Origin: Phocaeicola plebeius DSM 17135
GTDB taxonomy: Bacteria; Bacteroidota; Bacteroidia; Bacteroidales; Bacteroidaceae
Assembly: GCF_000187895.1 (NCBI RefSeq)
Contig: NZ_DS990119.1
Coordinates: 124,001-188,000, forward strand
Length of the DNA: 64,000 nucleotides
Reading direction: 5' to 3'
The notes beneath the pieces are model-generated. The model was not told where the DNA came from. It worked only from the letters and a program-made list of their open reading frames with translations, and searched no databases. Below are positions 45,158 to 54,422 of this stretch, one piece after another. The number at the start of each line of letters is the position of its first letter. Position 1 is the first letter of the stretch. Both the position numbers and the translations under genes were made by a program.

Positions 45158-46066
45158 CTATTTAAGAGTTGACCATAAAGAAGTATTTTTCCAATCGCAA
45201 TCAAATCCCATCGCAGCTATATCTATTGACGGAAAATCCGTCAACAGTTCCGAAAGCTTTTCGTTGAAGTTGTTATTGGGAGAAACCGAAGAGAGAAAGT
45301 ATCGGATTATACACAGGCGATAGTAGATTCGTTTCTTATCAGCTTTTGAGGTATTAATCCATGCGTTTTTAGTCTTTTTGGGTTCAGCAGGATTCAGCAT
45401 AAAATCTCTGTTCCATACTCTCGCATGGTGGCAACACATATTGCGGAGGTTGGCAAGTACCGTCAGCCACGAGACAAAAACCTGTGGTTTCAGACCGAAA
45501 TAACCTGCAATGCGCTTCATTAGTTGGTTGCTGGCTATATTGGAATAGATGTAGTTCAAATTACCGAAGGACAACACTTCCGTTATCATCCATGCAGGAG
45601 GGTAGTCCTCAACATAATTTTGACGGAAGTCTTCAATGTAGTCTTCCTTACTTGATGCCAGTTCCTTGTCTATGATTGCCAATGTTTGATTAAATTTATC
45701 CGTATTGGCAAAGTATTCGGGTTTTGTTATCCAAAACTTATCTCCCAATTCTTGGCATCCGACATTTGCCAATACGCTTCGAATGGCAACCTCTATTTTC
45801 TCTATTTCATTGAAAAGGAGTATCCGTAGTTTCTTGTCAAAGCGATAGAGAGTTAGGACTTGCTCAAAAGTTGTTCCCTCTTTTAGTACCAGCTCACTCT
45901 TAGGGCTTTTATAGAATGGGTAAATGTATGCAGACAAACGATGATAACCAATGTTCATCAAATAATTTTCCACCCTATGCTCATCTTTTATAAGCATCCC
46001 CCTTGATTTTAGTATTTGAACTATCTGTTCCGGAGAAGAGTACGGTTTGGCGAAACTTGTTTTCAT
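45158..46066 (-). CDS. Abi_2 (AbiD/AbiF-type) HEPN protein
   Basis: A 302-residue protein of the Abi_2 family (MKTSFAKPYSSPEQIVQILKSRGM... YLMNIGYHRLSAYIYPF), related to lactococcal AbiD/AbiF abortive-infection proteins. At about 208-213 it has RNMCCH, the R-x4-H motif of HEPN ribonucleases. The frame continues to 46228, but the promoter (TTTG-N20-TACCTTTG, 46165 to 46134 on the minus strand) lies inside that extension, so I start at the ATG 46066. It is the first gene of an operon with the nuclease-like gene. An RNA-cleaving, growth-arresting response to phage is inferred from family. Confidence 0.85.
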   Translation of the reverse strand: MKTSFAKPYSSPEQIVQILKSRGMLIKDEHRVENYLMNIGYHRLSAYIYPFYKSPKSELVLKEGTTFEQVLTLYRFDKKLRILLFNEIEKIEVAIRSVLANVGCQELGDKFWITKPEYFANTDKFNQTLAIIDKELASSKEDYIEDFRQNYVEDYPPAWMITEVLSFGNLNYIYSNIASNQLMKRIAGYFGLKPQVFVSWLTVLANLRNMCCHHARVWNRDFMLNPAEPKKTKNAWINTSKADKKRIYYRLCIIRYFLSSVSPNNNFNEKLSELLTDFPSIDIAAMGFDCDWKNTSLWSTLK

Positions 46067-46133
46067 GTATGTATAATAAAAAACGACCCGCCGATTTGAG
46101 CATTGTGAAGAGGCTTGGCAGGTTCTAATGGTG

Positions 46134-46165
46134 CAAAGGTAGTAAAAATGTTTGGAATAGCCAAA
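46134..46165 (-). promoter_or_regulatory. Promoter of the Abi_2/nuclease-like operon
   Basis: On the minus strand: TTTG (46165-46162), 20 bases, TACCTTTG (46141-46134), a perfect consensus. The leader is about 60 bases. The rest of 46142-46381 is AT-rich element end with no gene. Confidence 0.8.
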
Positions 46166-46381
46166 TAATCTGGGGGTATAATCACTAGAAAAACTTGAAA
46201 CACAGATCGAATAGCTACATCTTCGCAAAACAAATCAGTATTCAATAGGGCATAAGTTGGAATTTCAATGTAATTACTACAAAGACTAAATAGTGATGCT
46301 AAAATGGTACTAAATTGTAAAACAACTCCTTGCTGGTAGCTATAAAATATAGTAAATCAGTTTATTACAAAATTATATATC

Positions 46382-46392
46382 TTGTTGCCCAC
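46382..46392 (+). repeat. attR junction
   Basis: TTGTTGCCCAC, the copy that keeps the receptor reading frame (Leu-Leu-Pro-Thr). Inside the element nearby, TGGTACTA (46305-46312) repeats a word found near the left end (30696-30703), a possible shared integrase arm site. Confidence 0.8.
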
Positions 46393-48079
46393 CGGCTACT
46401 GGTACGTGACCTCATTCAACGACAGCCGTCCCATAAATTACACTGCCTACCTGAAAGCGCGCTGGAGCCATAAAATCGGGAGCATAACCAGCAACCTGCT
46501 GGCAGGAGCAGATATGAAAGGAGAAGGCAACTTGGGTAAGGGAACATATTATGAAGACATGTCGGTAGCTCCCACCTGGAGGGAATACCGTTACGATGAG
46601 TTGCCTTTCATGCACAATCTGGCTGCGTATGCAGAAGAAGAGATAACCTTGCCTTTCCGTCATTCGCAGCTGCTCCTTAAAGGAGGACTCCGAAGTGACA
46701 TGACTTTCATCCCGGGCACAGTGTATGGCACCGTATCCAGTCTGTCTCCCCGTTTCAGTGCCAAGTATTCATTTGGCGAAAAAGAGCATGGTTTCTTTCG
46801 AGGGGCGACCCTTCGTGCCGGATGGGGAAAGGCAGTGAAACTTCCTTCGTTCGAGATGCTGTATCCCCGGGAAACGTATGTAGACCGTCTGGCATTTGCC
46901 CCTGGAGCAATGGCCGACGGAACAACCTATTATGCTTATCACACCCATCCTGTGCTTCCTGTCTATAATCCGGAGTTGCAATGGCAGTACAGCCTTATGC
47001 GGGAAGCCGGAATGGACATTCGTCTGAAGGGAGTACGGATCTCGCTGTCGTTTTTCTACAACACCCTGTCACAGCCTTATACCAGTACGCGTATCTATAC
47101 TCCGTTTGATTATAAGTTGACCGACCAGAGCGCGCTCAATGATTGCCTGATACCTTCAGCCGACAGGGTGTATAGCATTGACCGTACGACAGGAGTTGTG
47201 ACCGTATCCGACAAGAACGGGATACTTCCCTCTCAGACGCTTGCCTATAAGGAGATTCATGATTTCCAGTCGGCCGTCATGAATGTGAATGGTTCTTCCT
47301 CTTCACGGATGGGACTGGAATGGGTGCTTGATTTTGACCGGATAAAGGCAATCAATACCTCCATCCGCATAGACGGGAAGTATTATCGCTACAAAGGAAT
47401 TGATGAAGTGATGGTACCGTCTACTAGCAGCCTGACCGATACGGACGGACAGCCTTATAAATACATCGGTTATTATGTAGGAGGCAATGGCAACTATAAC
47501 GGATTCATGACGCAGCGACTGAACACCAACCTGACCCTGGTGACGCACGTGCCGAAAATCAGAATGATTTTCTCTCTGCGTTTTGAGGGTACTCTTCTGA
47601 ATACGCGGCAGAACCTAAGTGAATACAGCGGTGGAACCCGGAGCTATGTGCTCGACTCGCAAAGTGATTATCTGCCATCGTCCACCCAGACGGATATTTA
47701 TAACGGAGCCAGTTACGTGGCTACGTATCCGCTGTATTATGTATCGAGAGAAGATATGGAAACCCGTATACCGTTTATGGAAAAGTTCCTGTGGGCTGCC
47801 GAACATGACAAGGAGTTGTATAACGAACTCAGTAAACTGGTGGTAAAAAGCACCACTGGCTATATGTTCAGGAAGCAGGGATATTCCCCCTATTTCTCAG
47901 CCAACCTGAACGTATCGAAAGAAATCGGGAAGTACCTGACGGTGTCATTTTTTGCCAATAATTTCTTCTACAGCATGCAGAAGATAAAGAACTGGCAGAC
48001 GGGTAATGAGGGAAGTCTGTTTGCTTCTTCGCTGGTCACTCCCTTTAACTATGGCATATCATTTAAATTAAAACTATAA
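46382..48079 (+). pseudogene. TonB-dependent receptor, 3' part (disrupted)
   Basis: The remaining 565 codons of the receptor begun at 29328, coding for most of the beta-barrel (YTAYLKARWSHKIGSITSNLLAGADMKGEG, LRSDMTFIPGTVYGTVSSLSPRFSAKYSF) to the last strand (TPFNYGISFKLKL). It has no start codon other than the TTG at the junction, no signal peptide and no promoter. The substrate is unknown. The sequence is otherwise undamaged, so insertion is either recent or reversible by excision. Confidence 0.92.
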
Positions 48080-48085
48080 ACACGT

Positions 48086-49411
48086 ATGAGTATGATGAAA
48101 AAGATGTTATTTGCGTGCTGTGTCTTAATCCAGATACTGGTTTTCAGTGCCTGTAAGGAGAAAGAAAACAGCGGTTATCAGGTGAGCAGTGTAAGCATTC
48201 GGCTGGTATATCCCGAGGGAAGCGGATTTGAACCTGTGGAGGGAGTCAGCGTGACTTTGAAGAATACGTCGGGCAGTACCACCTTCAGTCAGTCGACCAA
48301 TGCGGAAGGAGTGGCTGTTTTTGAAGTGCCGCAAGGTATCTATGAAGCCTCGGCTTCCGACAAACGGGTGGCCGATGCCAAAGTGTATCTTTTCAATGGA
48401 TTGAATACATCGGTCAATGTGACTCAGGAAACGGTAGAAGCTACCATCACACTGGAAATGTCTTCAGGAGGTTCCGTGCTGATTAAGGAACTGTATGTAG
48501 GAGGCTGTCCGAAAGACGATGGCTCAGGTACGTTTGCCATGGACCAGTATGTCGTGCTGTATAACAATTCTTCGGAAACACTCGACATCAGCGACTTTGC
48601 ATTGGGTATGGTCAATCCTTACAACCCTCATGCGTCGAATAAGGACTATGTGAACGGTGAACTCTTTTATGCGGCAGAAGGATGGATACCGGCCGGAACG
48701 GCTGTCTGGTATTTCGACAAGCAGGTACAGCTGGAAGCCGGAAAAGAACTGGTGATTGCACTGAATGGAGCCATCGACCACACACAGACCTATTCTCAGT
48801 CCGTAAATCTGGCCAACAGTGCCTATTACTGTCTGTATGACATTGAGGACTTCAACAATGCCAAATACTATCCGTCGCCTTCCGAACTTATTTCTACCGA
48901 CCATTACTTGAAGGCCTACAAATATGGTTTGGGTAATGCATGGCCTGTCAGCCAGTTCGGACCGGCATTCTTTGTGTTCCGTCCGGAAGGTACTACCCTA
49001 CAGGCTTTTGTAGACGATGCATCCACCACCAACCTTTATGGAGGAAGTGCCAGTCAGCCGCGTAAGAAAGTGCCGGCAGAGTGGGTGGTAGACGGTATCG
49101 AAGTATTCGTGCAGGGAGCCGACGGCAACCAGAAACGCCTTCTTCCCTCGGTAGATGCAGGCTATGTGGAACTTACACGCGGCATGGGATATACCTTGTA
49201 TCGCAACGTGGATAGAGAGGCTACGGAAGCACTTGCGGAGAATGAAGGAAAGCTGGTCTATAACTATTCGCTCGGTGTAGGAAATTCAACCGATGCCAGC
49301 GGAATAGATGCCGAGGCCTCCTTGAAAAACGGAGCCAGAATTATTTTTCAGGATACAAACAATTCGACAGCTGACTTCCATCAGCGGAGCAAATCTTCTT
49401 TGAGACACTAA
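48086..49411 (+). CDS. DUF4876 lipoprotein
   Basis: A 441-residue protein with a lipoprotein signal (lipobox VFSAC at about 23). Residues about 30-130 form a carboxypeptidase-regulatory-like beta domain (VSIRLVYPEGSGFEPVEGVSVTLKNTSG). The rest matches DUF4876, with a lamin-tail-like fold (VLIKELYVGGCPKDDGSGTFAMDQYVVLYNNSSETLDISDFALGM). Families like this are encoded beside TonB-dependent receptors and probably cap or feed them at the surface. It starts 6 bp after the receptor. Confidence 0.85.
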   Translation: MSMMKKMLFACCVLIQILVFSACKEKENSGYQVSSVSIRLVYPEGSGFEPVEGVSVTLKNTSGSTTFSQSTNAEGVAVFEVPQGIYEASASDKRVADAKVYLFNGLNTSVNVTQETVEATITLEMSSGGSVLIKELYVGGCPKDDGSGTFAMDQYVVLYNNSSETLDISDFALGMVNPYNPHASNKDYVNGELFYAAEGWIPAGTAVWYFDKQVQLEAGKELVIALNGAIDHTQTYSQSVNLANSAYYCLYDIEDFNNAKYYPSPSELISTDHYLKAYKYGLGNAWPVSQFGPAFFVFRPEGTTLQAFVDDASTTNLYGGSASQPRKKVPAEWVVDGIEVFVQGADGNQKRLLPSVDAGYVELTRGMGYTLYRNVDREATEALAENEGKLVYNYSLGVGNSTDASGIDAEASLKNGARIIFQDTNNSTADFHQRSKSSLRH

Positions 49412-49413
49412 AC

Positions 49414-51018
49414 ATGAAGCATTATTGTATCGCTTGCTTTTTTCTTGTACTTGTGGCGGGAGGCAGGTCCTGGGGAAGTGTTCCCTCAGGGACCTCCTCT
49501 CCTCTTCGTACAGACTTTCAGGAAACCTTGTGGAGGTATGCGGCTTCTGCCGGAAGCAATCCTTCTTTTCTGTCGGGGATGGAGTGCGGACGCATCTCCT
49601 ATCTTCAGGCGGAAGGCAGTTACGGAAGCGGGAAACTGGTGAATTATTATCAGTCGGATAGCCGGCTGGGCGGATTGGTCTCAACCGAATCCTACTGGCG
49701 GCTGAACTCGCGGCTGGTATTAGGAGGTGCCATGGCATACGGCACGGAAAAAGGCAAGCACATGTCGGGTTCGGCTTTTCTGCATCCGGAAGAAACGCCT
49801 TTTGACATTGTGGAGATGGACGACTCGGGAGCCGGTACGAAACGGCATGAATGGTACATGCTCAGAGGGGAAGCAGGCTATCTCCTCACTCCTCGCCTTT
49901 CATGGGGAGGGCAGCTGGAATACCGTACGGAAAACTACGCCAAGTTCAAGGACTTGCGGCATCAGAATTCCCTGATGAACCTGCATTTGTCGACGGGCTT
50001 CTCGTATGAACTTTTTTCCGGATGGCAGGTCGGACTTTCTTACGGGTATTTGCGCAACGTGGAAACGGTAGGCTTCGGTATCTATGGAACGACCGACCGT
50101 CAATACACTTCTCTCATCAGTTTTGGAGGTTTCTACGGGCGCAGTGAGGTGTTTGGTGAAAGTGGATATACTTCGAACACGACACCCTTGTTTACTCAAA
50201 CGCATGAAGTGGCCTTTCAGGGACAGTTTCATCGCGGAGACCTGCACTGGTTTCAGGAGGTATTCATCCGAAAGACTTCCGGACGCTTTGGAAGCGGTTC
50301 TTCGACTTCCATCACCTACTCTACTCATACAGGGAGTGAGGTGGGTTACCGTACAAAGCTTACCTGGCAGCAGTCCCAACTTTTTCAGGCGATGGAACTG
50401 GGCATTGCGCTGAAATCACTGGAAAACAGGGAAAACTCATATAAGGAGAGTACGGACGAACTGGGCGTATCGCAGATTGTCTATTACGGTAGCAATGAAG
50501 TGATGAGCAGGGACCAGCTGCGTGCCTGGCTGGCGTATCAACTTCTTTCAGGAGGTAAAGAGAGCCGTTCAGACTGGTCGGCCGAAGTGCGGCTGGACTA
50601 TCGTTCCCGTTCTGTGACGGCATCGCAATATCCGTTCTTCCGGAAGCAGAATCTGCACGTCATGGGGCTATGGCTTCAGGGTGCCAGAAACTGGTATAAA
50701 GGCCGGCAGGTATGGACTGCTTCCGCCGGATTGGGCTTGCAGGGCGGATGGGGCTGTATGAAGGAAGACGGACAATATGCCCGTGTATCGGAGGACCAGC
50801 AACGTCCGGCAGAAAGAGCAGACTTACTGGTGCAAGAATACGATTATCAGACAGCTGTCCGGCTGGTGCCGTATGCGGCCGTGGGGTATGAAAGAGAAAT
50901 TACTCCTGCCTTGTCCGGTTATGTCCGGGGCGAGGTGACGTATGCCAGGGCTTTTACGACTACAATGGCAGGAAAGGATTTCGTGCAACCCGTCATCAAG
51001 GTAGGGGTAAAATTTTAA
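49414..51018 (+). CDS. DUF6850-type outer-membrane beta-barrel protein
   Basis: A 534-residue exported protein (signal peptide about 1-22) made of long amphipathic beta strands (LVLGGAMAYGTEKG, LSWGGQLEYRTENYAKF, WQVGLSYGYLRNVE) ending in an aromatic-terminal strand (VQPVIKVGVKF). It fits the DUF6850 barrel family found beside DUF4876 lipoproteins. It starts 2 bp after the lipoprotein stop. A porin or lipoprotein-partner role is inferred. Confidence 0.78.
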   Translation: MKHYCIACFFLVLVAGGRSWGSVPSGTSSPLRTDFQETLWRYAASAGSNPSFLSGMECGRISYLQAEGSYGSGKLVNYYQSDSRLGGLVSTESYWRLNSRLVLGGAMAYGTEKGKHMSGSAFLHPEETPFDIVEMDDSGAGTKRHEWYMLRGEAGYLLTPRLSWGGQLEYRTENYAKFKDLRHQNSLMNLHLSTGFSYELFSGWQVGLSYGYLRNVETVGFGIYGTTDRQYTSLISFGGFYGRSEVFGESGYTSNTTPLFTQTHEVAFQGQFHRGDLHWFQEVFIRKTSGRFGSGSSTSITYSTHTGSEVGYRTKLTWQQSQLFQAMELGIALKSLENRENSYKESTDELGVSQIVYYGSNEVMSRDQLRAWLAYQLLSGGKESRSDWSAEVRLDYRSRSVTASQYPFFRKQNLHVMGLWLQGARNWYKGRQVWTASAGLGLQGGWGCMKEDGQYARVSEDQQRPAERADLLVQEYDYQTAVRLVPYAAVGYEREITPALSGYVRGEVTYARAFTTTMAGKDFVQPVIKVGVKF

Positions 51019-51043
51019 GAACTAATCATTTAATCGTTTTACA

Positions 51044-51925
51044 ATGAGTAAAATAATAGAGTGTGAAAATATTACGCATTATTACGGAAACCGCTTGATT
51101 TACGAAAATCTCAGTTTCGACGTGGAGCAGGGAAAGGTATTGGGCCTGTTGGGAAAGAACGGCACTGGGAAAACCACCATCATTAATATTCTCAACGGTT
51201 ACCTGAAGCCTCGTTCGGGCCTGTGCAGGCTGTTTGGTGAAGACATGGAACACCTCTCGCCGCTTACCAAATCGAAGGTGGGACTGTTGCTGGAAGGGCA
51301 TGTGCAACATGCCTATTTTACGGTTTCGCAGATAGAGAAATTTTATTCGGCCTTTTTCCCGAAATGGAAGAAAGAGGCCTATTATGAATTGCTGAAAAAG
51401 TTGCAGGTACTTCCTTCACAGAAACTCTCTACCATGTCGTGCGGACAGCGTTCGCAGGTGGCGTTGGGACTGCTTTTTGCCCAGGACCCGGACCTGCTGA
51501 TTCTGGATGATTTTTCCATGGGACTGGACCCGGGCTATCGCCGTCTGTTTGTGGAATACCTTCGGGAATATGCGTCGGCAGAGAACAAGACAGTCTTTCT
51601 CACTTCGCACATCATTCAGGACATGGAACTGCTGATAGATGATTGCATGATCATGGACTATGGCCGCTTGCTGTTGCATAAGCCGGTAAAGGAAATCATG
51701 CACCATTTCAAGCGATACCGTTTCACCCGTCCGGGAGATACATTTAAGCTGGAGGCCGATGAAGATTTCTGGCATCCCTCCGCATTGGGCGATAAATGGG
51801 AAGTATATTCTTTTCTGCCAAAGGCCGAAGTCGAACAACGGTTGAAGGCAATGGGTGTCACGGAAATTACAGAAGAGAATCTTTCGCTGGAAGATGCATT
51901 TATTGGTTTAACAGGTAAATATTAA
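51044..51925 (+). CDS. ABC transporter ATPase
   Basis: A 293-residue ATPase: Walker A LGKNGTGKTT (about 38-46), signature MSCGQRSQVAL, Walker B LLILDDFSMGLD, switch His in FLTSHIIQDME. Two positions differ from the usual: LSGGQ is MSCGQ, and the catalytic Glu after Walker B is Asp. The GldA/CcmA-like layout suggests an exporter or a bacteriocin/drug-type transporter with the permease 5 bp downstream. Confidence 0.88.
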   Translation: MSKIIECENITHYYGNRLIYENLSFDVEQGKVLGLLGKNGTGKTTIINILNGYLKPRSGLCRLFGEDMEHLSPLTKSKVGLLLEGHVQHAYFTVSQIEKFYSAFFPKWKKEAYYELLKKLQVLPSQKLSTMSCGQRSQVALGLLFAQDPDLLILDDFSMGLDPGYRRLFVEYLREYASAENKTVFLTSHIIQDMELLIDDCMIMDYGRLLLHKPVKEIMHHFKRYRFTRPGDTFKLEADEDFWHPSALGDKWEVYSFLPKAEVEQRLKAMGVTEITEENLSLEDAFIGLTGKY

Positions 51926-51929
51926 TGTC

Positions 51930-52604
51930 ATGAATTTATTCAGAGCCTTGTCTTATAAAGAATGGATGAAAACCCGCCGCCTGATTGGGGTGATGCTGTT
52001 GCTGATGGCAGCAGCTGTGGGTTATACCTACATCGACCTTACCCATGAAATCCGTTTGAATGAAGCGGTCAATGTGTGGTATGGCTGTCTTTTTCAGGGC
52101 ACATCGGTTGCCCCGTGGATGATGTATCTGCTGCCACTGGCCGGAATTGCATTGGGAGTCGTGCAGTATGTGCCCGAAATGACGCAGAAACGGCTGAAGC
52201 TGACACTCCATCTTCCGGCAGGAGAAACACAGATTATGGCCTCCATGCTGTGGTATGGTTTCAGTATTGTCTTGTTGCTTTGTTTGTTGCTTTCGCTGGT
52301 CCTTTCAGCTGTGGTTCGCCTGTTTCTGCCTTCCGAAATTGTAGGAATGATGCTCCAGCAGTTGCTTCCCTGGATGGTGGCAGCAGTGGCAGGCTATGGC
52401 TTCACTGCGTGGATTTGTATCGAGCCCCAGTGGAAACAGCGGATGCTATGCATTGTGGTATCGGTGGGACTACTGTCCATGCTGTTTGTTTCCTCCTATC
52501 CCGGAGCCTATTCACAGTTCGGGGCAGGAATCTGCTGGATACTGGCAGCTTCTTTTATCTTTCCTTTCTCATCCTGCATTCGGTTCAAGTATGGTGTACA
52601 ATAA
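51930..52604 (+). CDS. ABC transporter permease
   Basis: A 224-residue protein with about six hydrophobic segments (RLIGVMLLLMAAAVGYTYI, WMMYLLPLAGIALGVVQYV, YGFSIVLLLCLLLSLVLSAVV, and others). The N-terminal LFRALSYKEWMKTRRL resembles ABC-2 type permeases. It is tightly placed between the ATPase and the DUF4857 gene. Substrate unknown. Confidence 0.78.
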   Translation: MNLFRALSYKEWMKTRRLIGVMLLLMAAAVGYTYIDLTHEIRLNEAVNVWYGCLFQGTSVAPWMMYLLPLAGIALGVVQYVPEMTQKRLKLTLHLPAGETQIMASMLWYGFSIVLLLCLLLSLVLSAVVRLFLPSEIVGMMLQQLLPWMVAAVAGYGFTAWICIEPQWKQRMLCIVVSVGLLSMLFVSSYPGAYSQFGAGICWILAASFIFPFSSCIRFKYGVQ

Positions 52605-52616
52605 AAACAATGAACA

Positions 52617-53858
52617 ATGAAATACAAATCTCTCATTTTTTCAGTCATTCTGGTGTCTGTCACCCTGCTGGCTTCCTGGACGGTGCCGACACTGGTACAG
52701 AAAATGACCGACGATTCGCACAGCTATTCACTGATGTATTATAGTGCCCGGTTGAAGGAACTTTGCGTGATTGACTTCCGCGAGCATAAGAATTCATTTT
52801 ATGATATTCATGGCAACGAGTATCCTCGTGCGCAATACGATTCACTGCTTCCGCTGCTGAACTATCGCCAGCTGGCCATGGAGGGCCAGTTGCCCGATTC
52901 GCTGGAAGGACAGGCCATCGACGTGAAAATCTTGCGGAGCAAACAAGTGATGTTCCGTTTTCGTCCGGTCGATGTATTCTCTCCGCAACCCGCTATGGGG
53001 GTGTTGCTGGAAGCCATGCCCAAACGGGGAAATCTTACGCTTCCCGGCGACTACTTCCGGATGGACCGTGAACTGACTTTTGTCGATGCGCAGTCCAATT
53101 CGGTAAATCGGCAGAAGAGTGAAATCTTCACCAAAGAGCTTATCAAGAAAGGGTTTAGCTTTCCGGTAAAAGCTTATTGGGGAAACCCTACAGTGAGAAA
53201 GCCCTATGAGGAGGGCTATTTCTGTCTGGACAGCAAAGGAGCTCTCTTCCACCTGAAGATGGTGAACGGACGGCCTTTCGTGAAAGATACAGGTATCGGT
53301 TCGCAGCTGGGCATCAAATGGTTTGTCATGAGTGAGACGAGCGACAAGCGTTTCTATGGCTATCTGTTTGGCGAGAAAGGTGAAATGGGCTTACTGGAGA
53401 GCACGGACGAAGGCGGTTATCGCTTCCTGCCGTTCGACATCCGTCCGATAGACATCACGAAAGACGAAATCAGCATTCTGGGAAACCTGCTTTACTGGAC
53501 CGTACGCGTATCGGATGCGGAAGGAATGGACTGCTACGGACTGGATGCAGTGACGCTTCAGTCGCTTTCTTCCTATCATCAGGACCGGAAGCGAGTTTTG
53601 TGGGATGAGTTGTCGGAATGGCTGTTCCCGTTCCGTTTGTCACCTTCGTCCGAAACGAGTTCCTTTGTGAATCTCTATGCGGGCAATCTTTCTTCAAAGG
53701 GATTGGCGGTGAGCTTCTTTTTAGCCCTCCTGACTTTCTTTTTGTGCAGAAACAAGGTATCTTTGTACAGACGGATACTGATGGCGCTATGCGTGTGCGC
53801 TGCCGGCTTATCCGGGATAGTGGCACTGTGGTTTCTTCCTTGGAATAAATATGAATAA
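52617..53858 (+). CDS. DUF4857 membrane protein
   Basis: A 413-residue protein with a signal-anchor helix at about 5-25, a large beta-rich extracytoplasmic region and two C-terminal membrane helices (about 355-405: GLAVSFFLALLTFFLC, ILMALCVCAAGLSGIVALWFL). This is the pattern of DUF4857. The family has no known function. It follows the permease by 12 bp and is likely a subunit or partner of the transporter. Confidence 0.78.
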   Translation: MKYKSLIFSVILVSVTLLASWTVPTLVQKMTDDSHSYSLMYYSARLKELCVIDFREHKNSFYDIHGNEYPRAQYDSLLPLLNYRQLAMEGQLPDSLEGQAIDVKILRSKQVMFRFRPVDVFSPQPAMGVLLEAMPKRGNLTLPGDYFRMDRELTFVDAQSNSVNRQKSEIFTKELIKKGFSFPVKAYWGNPTVRKPYEEGYFCLDSKGALFHLKMVNGRPFVKDTGIGSQLGIKWFVMSETSDKRFYGYLFGEKGEMGLLESTDEGGYRFLPFDIRPIDITKDEISILGNLLYWTVRVSDAEGMDCYGLDAVTLQSLSSYHQDRKRVLWDELSEWLFPFRLSPSSETSSFVNLYAGNLSSKGLAVSFFLALLTFFLCRNKVSLYRRILMALCVCAAGLSGIVALWFLPWNKYE

Positions 53859-53876
53859 CTATAAACTCAATTGAAA

Positions 53877-54422
53877 ATGAAAAAACTGTTTTTTATCGTA
53901 GCTGCGGCCTGTCTGCTGACAGCTACCTCGTGTGTGAACAATAGCAAAAAATCAGAGACCTCTCAGGAACAGCCTACTGCCGCTCTGTCGGCCAATGAGG
54001 CAAAATATGTGGAAGACATTCTGAAGGATGCAGAAAAGAATGTAGATAAGGAGGTGGTGCTGAAAGGATTCATCACGCATACCTGCAAGCATTCTGGACG
54101 CCGTTGCTTTGTGATGGGAAAAGACCAGAAGACTTCCGTGCGTGTGGAGGCAAAAGGCAATATCGGCGGATTCAACCGTGAGCTGATTGGTTCAGAGGTC
54201 ATCATCAAAGGGATTCTTCGCGAGAACCGTCTGACCAAGGAATACATTGACCAGGCGGAAGAAGAATTGAAGGAAAAGCAGGGAAAAGCAGAAGGAAACG
54301 GTGAAACCTGCGATGCGGAGATGAACAACATTCAGAGCATGCGTGAATGGATGAAGGCCAATAACAAAGACTATTATTCCATTTACTACATAGACGGCAC
54401 GGAATATGAAGTGGCGGAATAA
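53877..54422 (+). CDS. Small lipoprotein with OB-fold-like domain
   Basis: A 181-residue lipoprotein (lipobox TATSC at about 19). Residues about 40-130 read as an OB-like beta barrel (VDKEVVLKGFITHTCKHSGRRCFVMGKDQKTSVRVEAKG... VIIKGILRENRL). A pair of Cys (CKHSGRRC) could bind metal or form a disulfide. A charged helix and a short tail follow. The ATG at 53877 is chosen over an in-frame TTG at 53871. Its 3' end overlaps the next gene by 17 bp. Confidence 0.75.
   Translation: MKKLFFIVAAACLLTATSCVNNSKKSETSQEQPTAALSANEAKYVEDILKDAEKNVDKEVVLKGFITHTCKHSGRRCFVMGKDQKTSVRVEAKGNIGGFNRELIGSEVIIKGILRENRLTKEYIDQAEEELKEKQGKAEGNGETCDAEMNNIQSMREWMKANNKDYYSIYYIDGTEYEVAE

Larger units (their letters stand above)
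30567..46381. mobile_element. Integrative mobilizable element with a defence cargo (15,815 bp)
   Basis: The element interrupts the receptor gene. Its ends are fixed by the near-perfect 11 bp repeat TTGTAGCCCAC / TTGTTGCCCAC and by restoration of the receptor frame on removal. Order: integrase, unknown gene, terminator, HTH protein, winged-helix protein, candidate oriT, mobC, mobA, membrane protein, invertase, invertible promoter, type ISP enzyme (all plus), then an unknown nuclease-like gene and an Abi_2 gene (minus). There are no type IV secretion genes, so it would rely on a helper for transfer. The left half has composition close to the host, while 43366-46381 is strikingly AT-rich, which suggests that the cargo was assembled from different sources. 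Confidence 0.9.

Noticed and set aside
46067-46228. Upstream extension of the Abi_2 frame
   Set aside because: The consensus promoter at 46134-46165 lies inside it, so it would not be transcribed.
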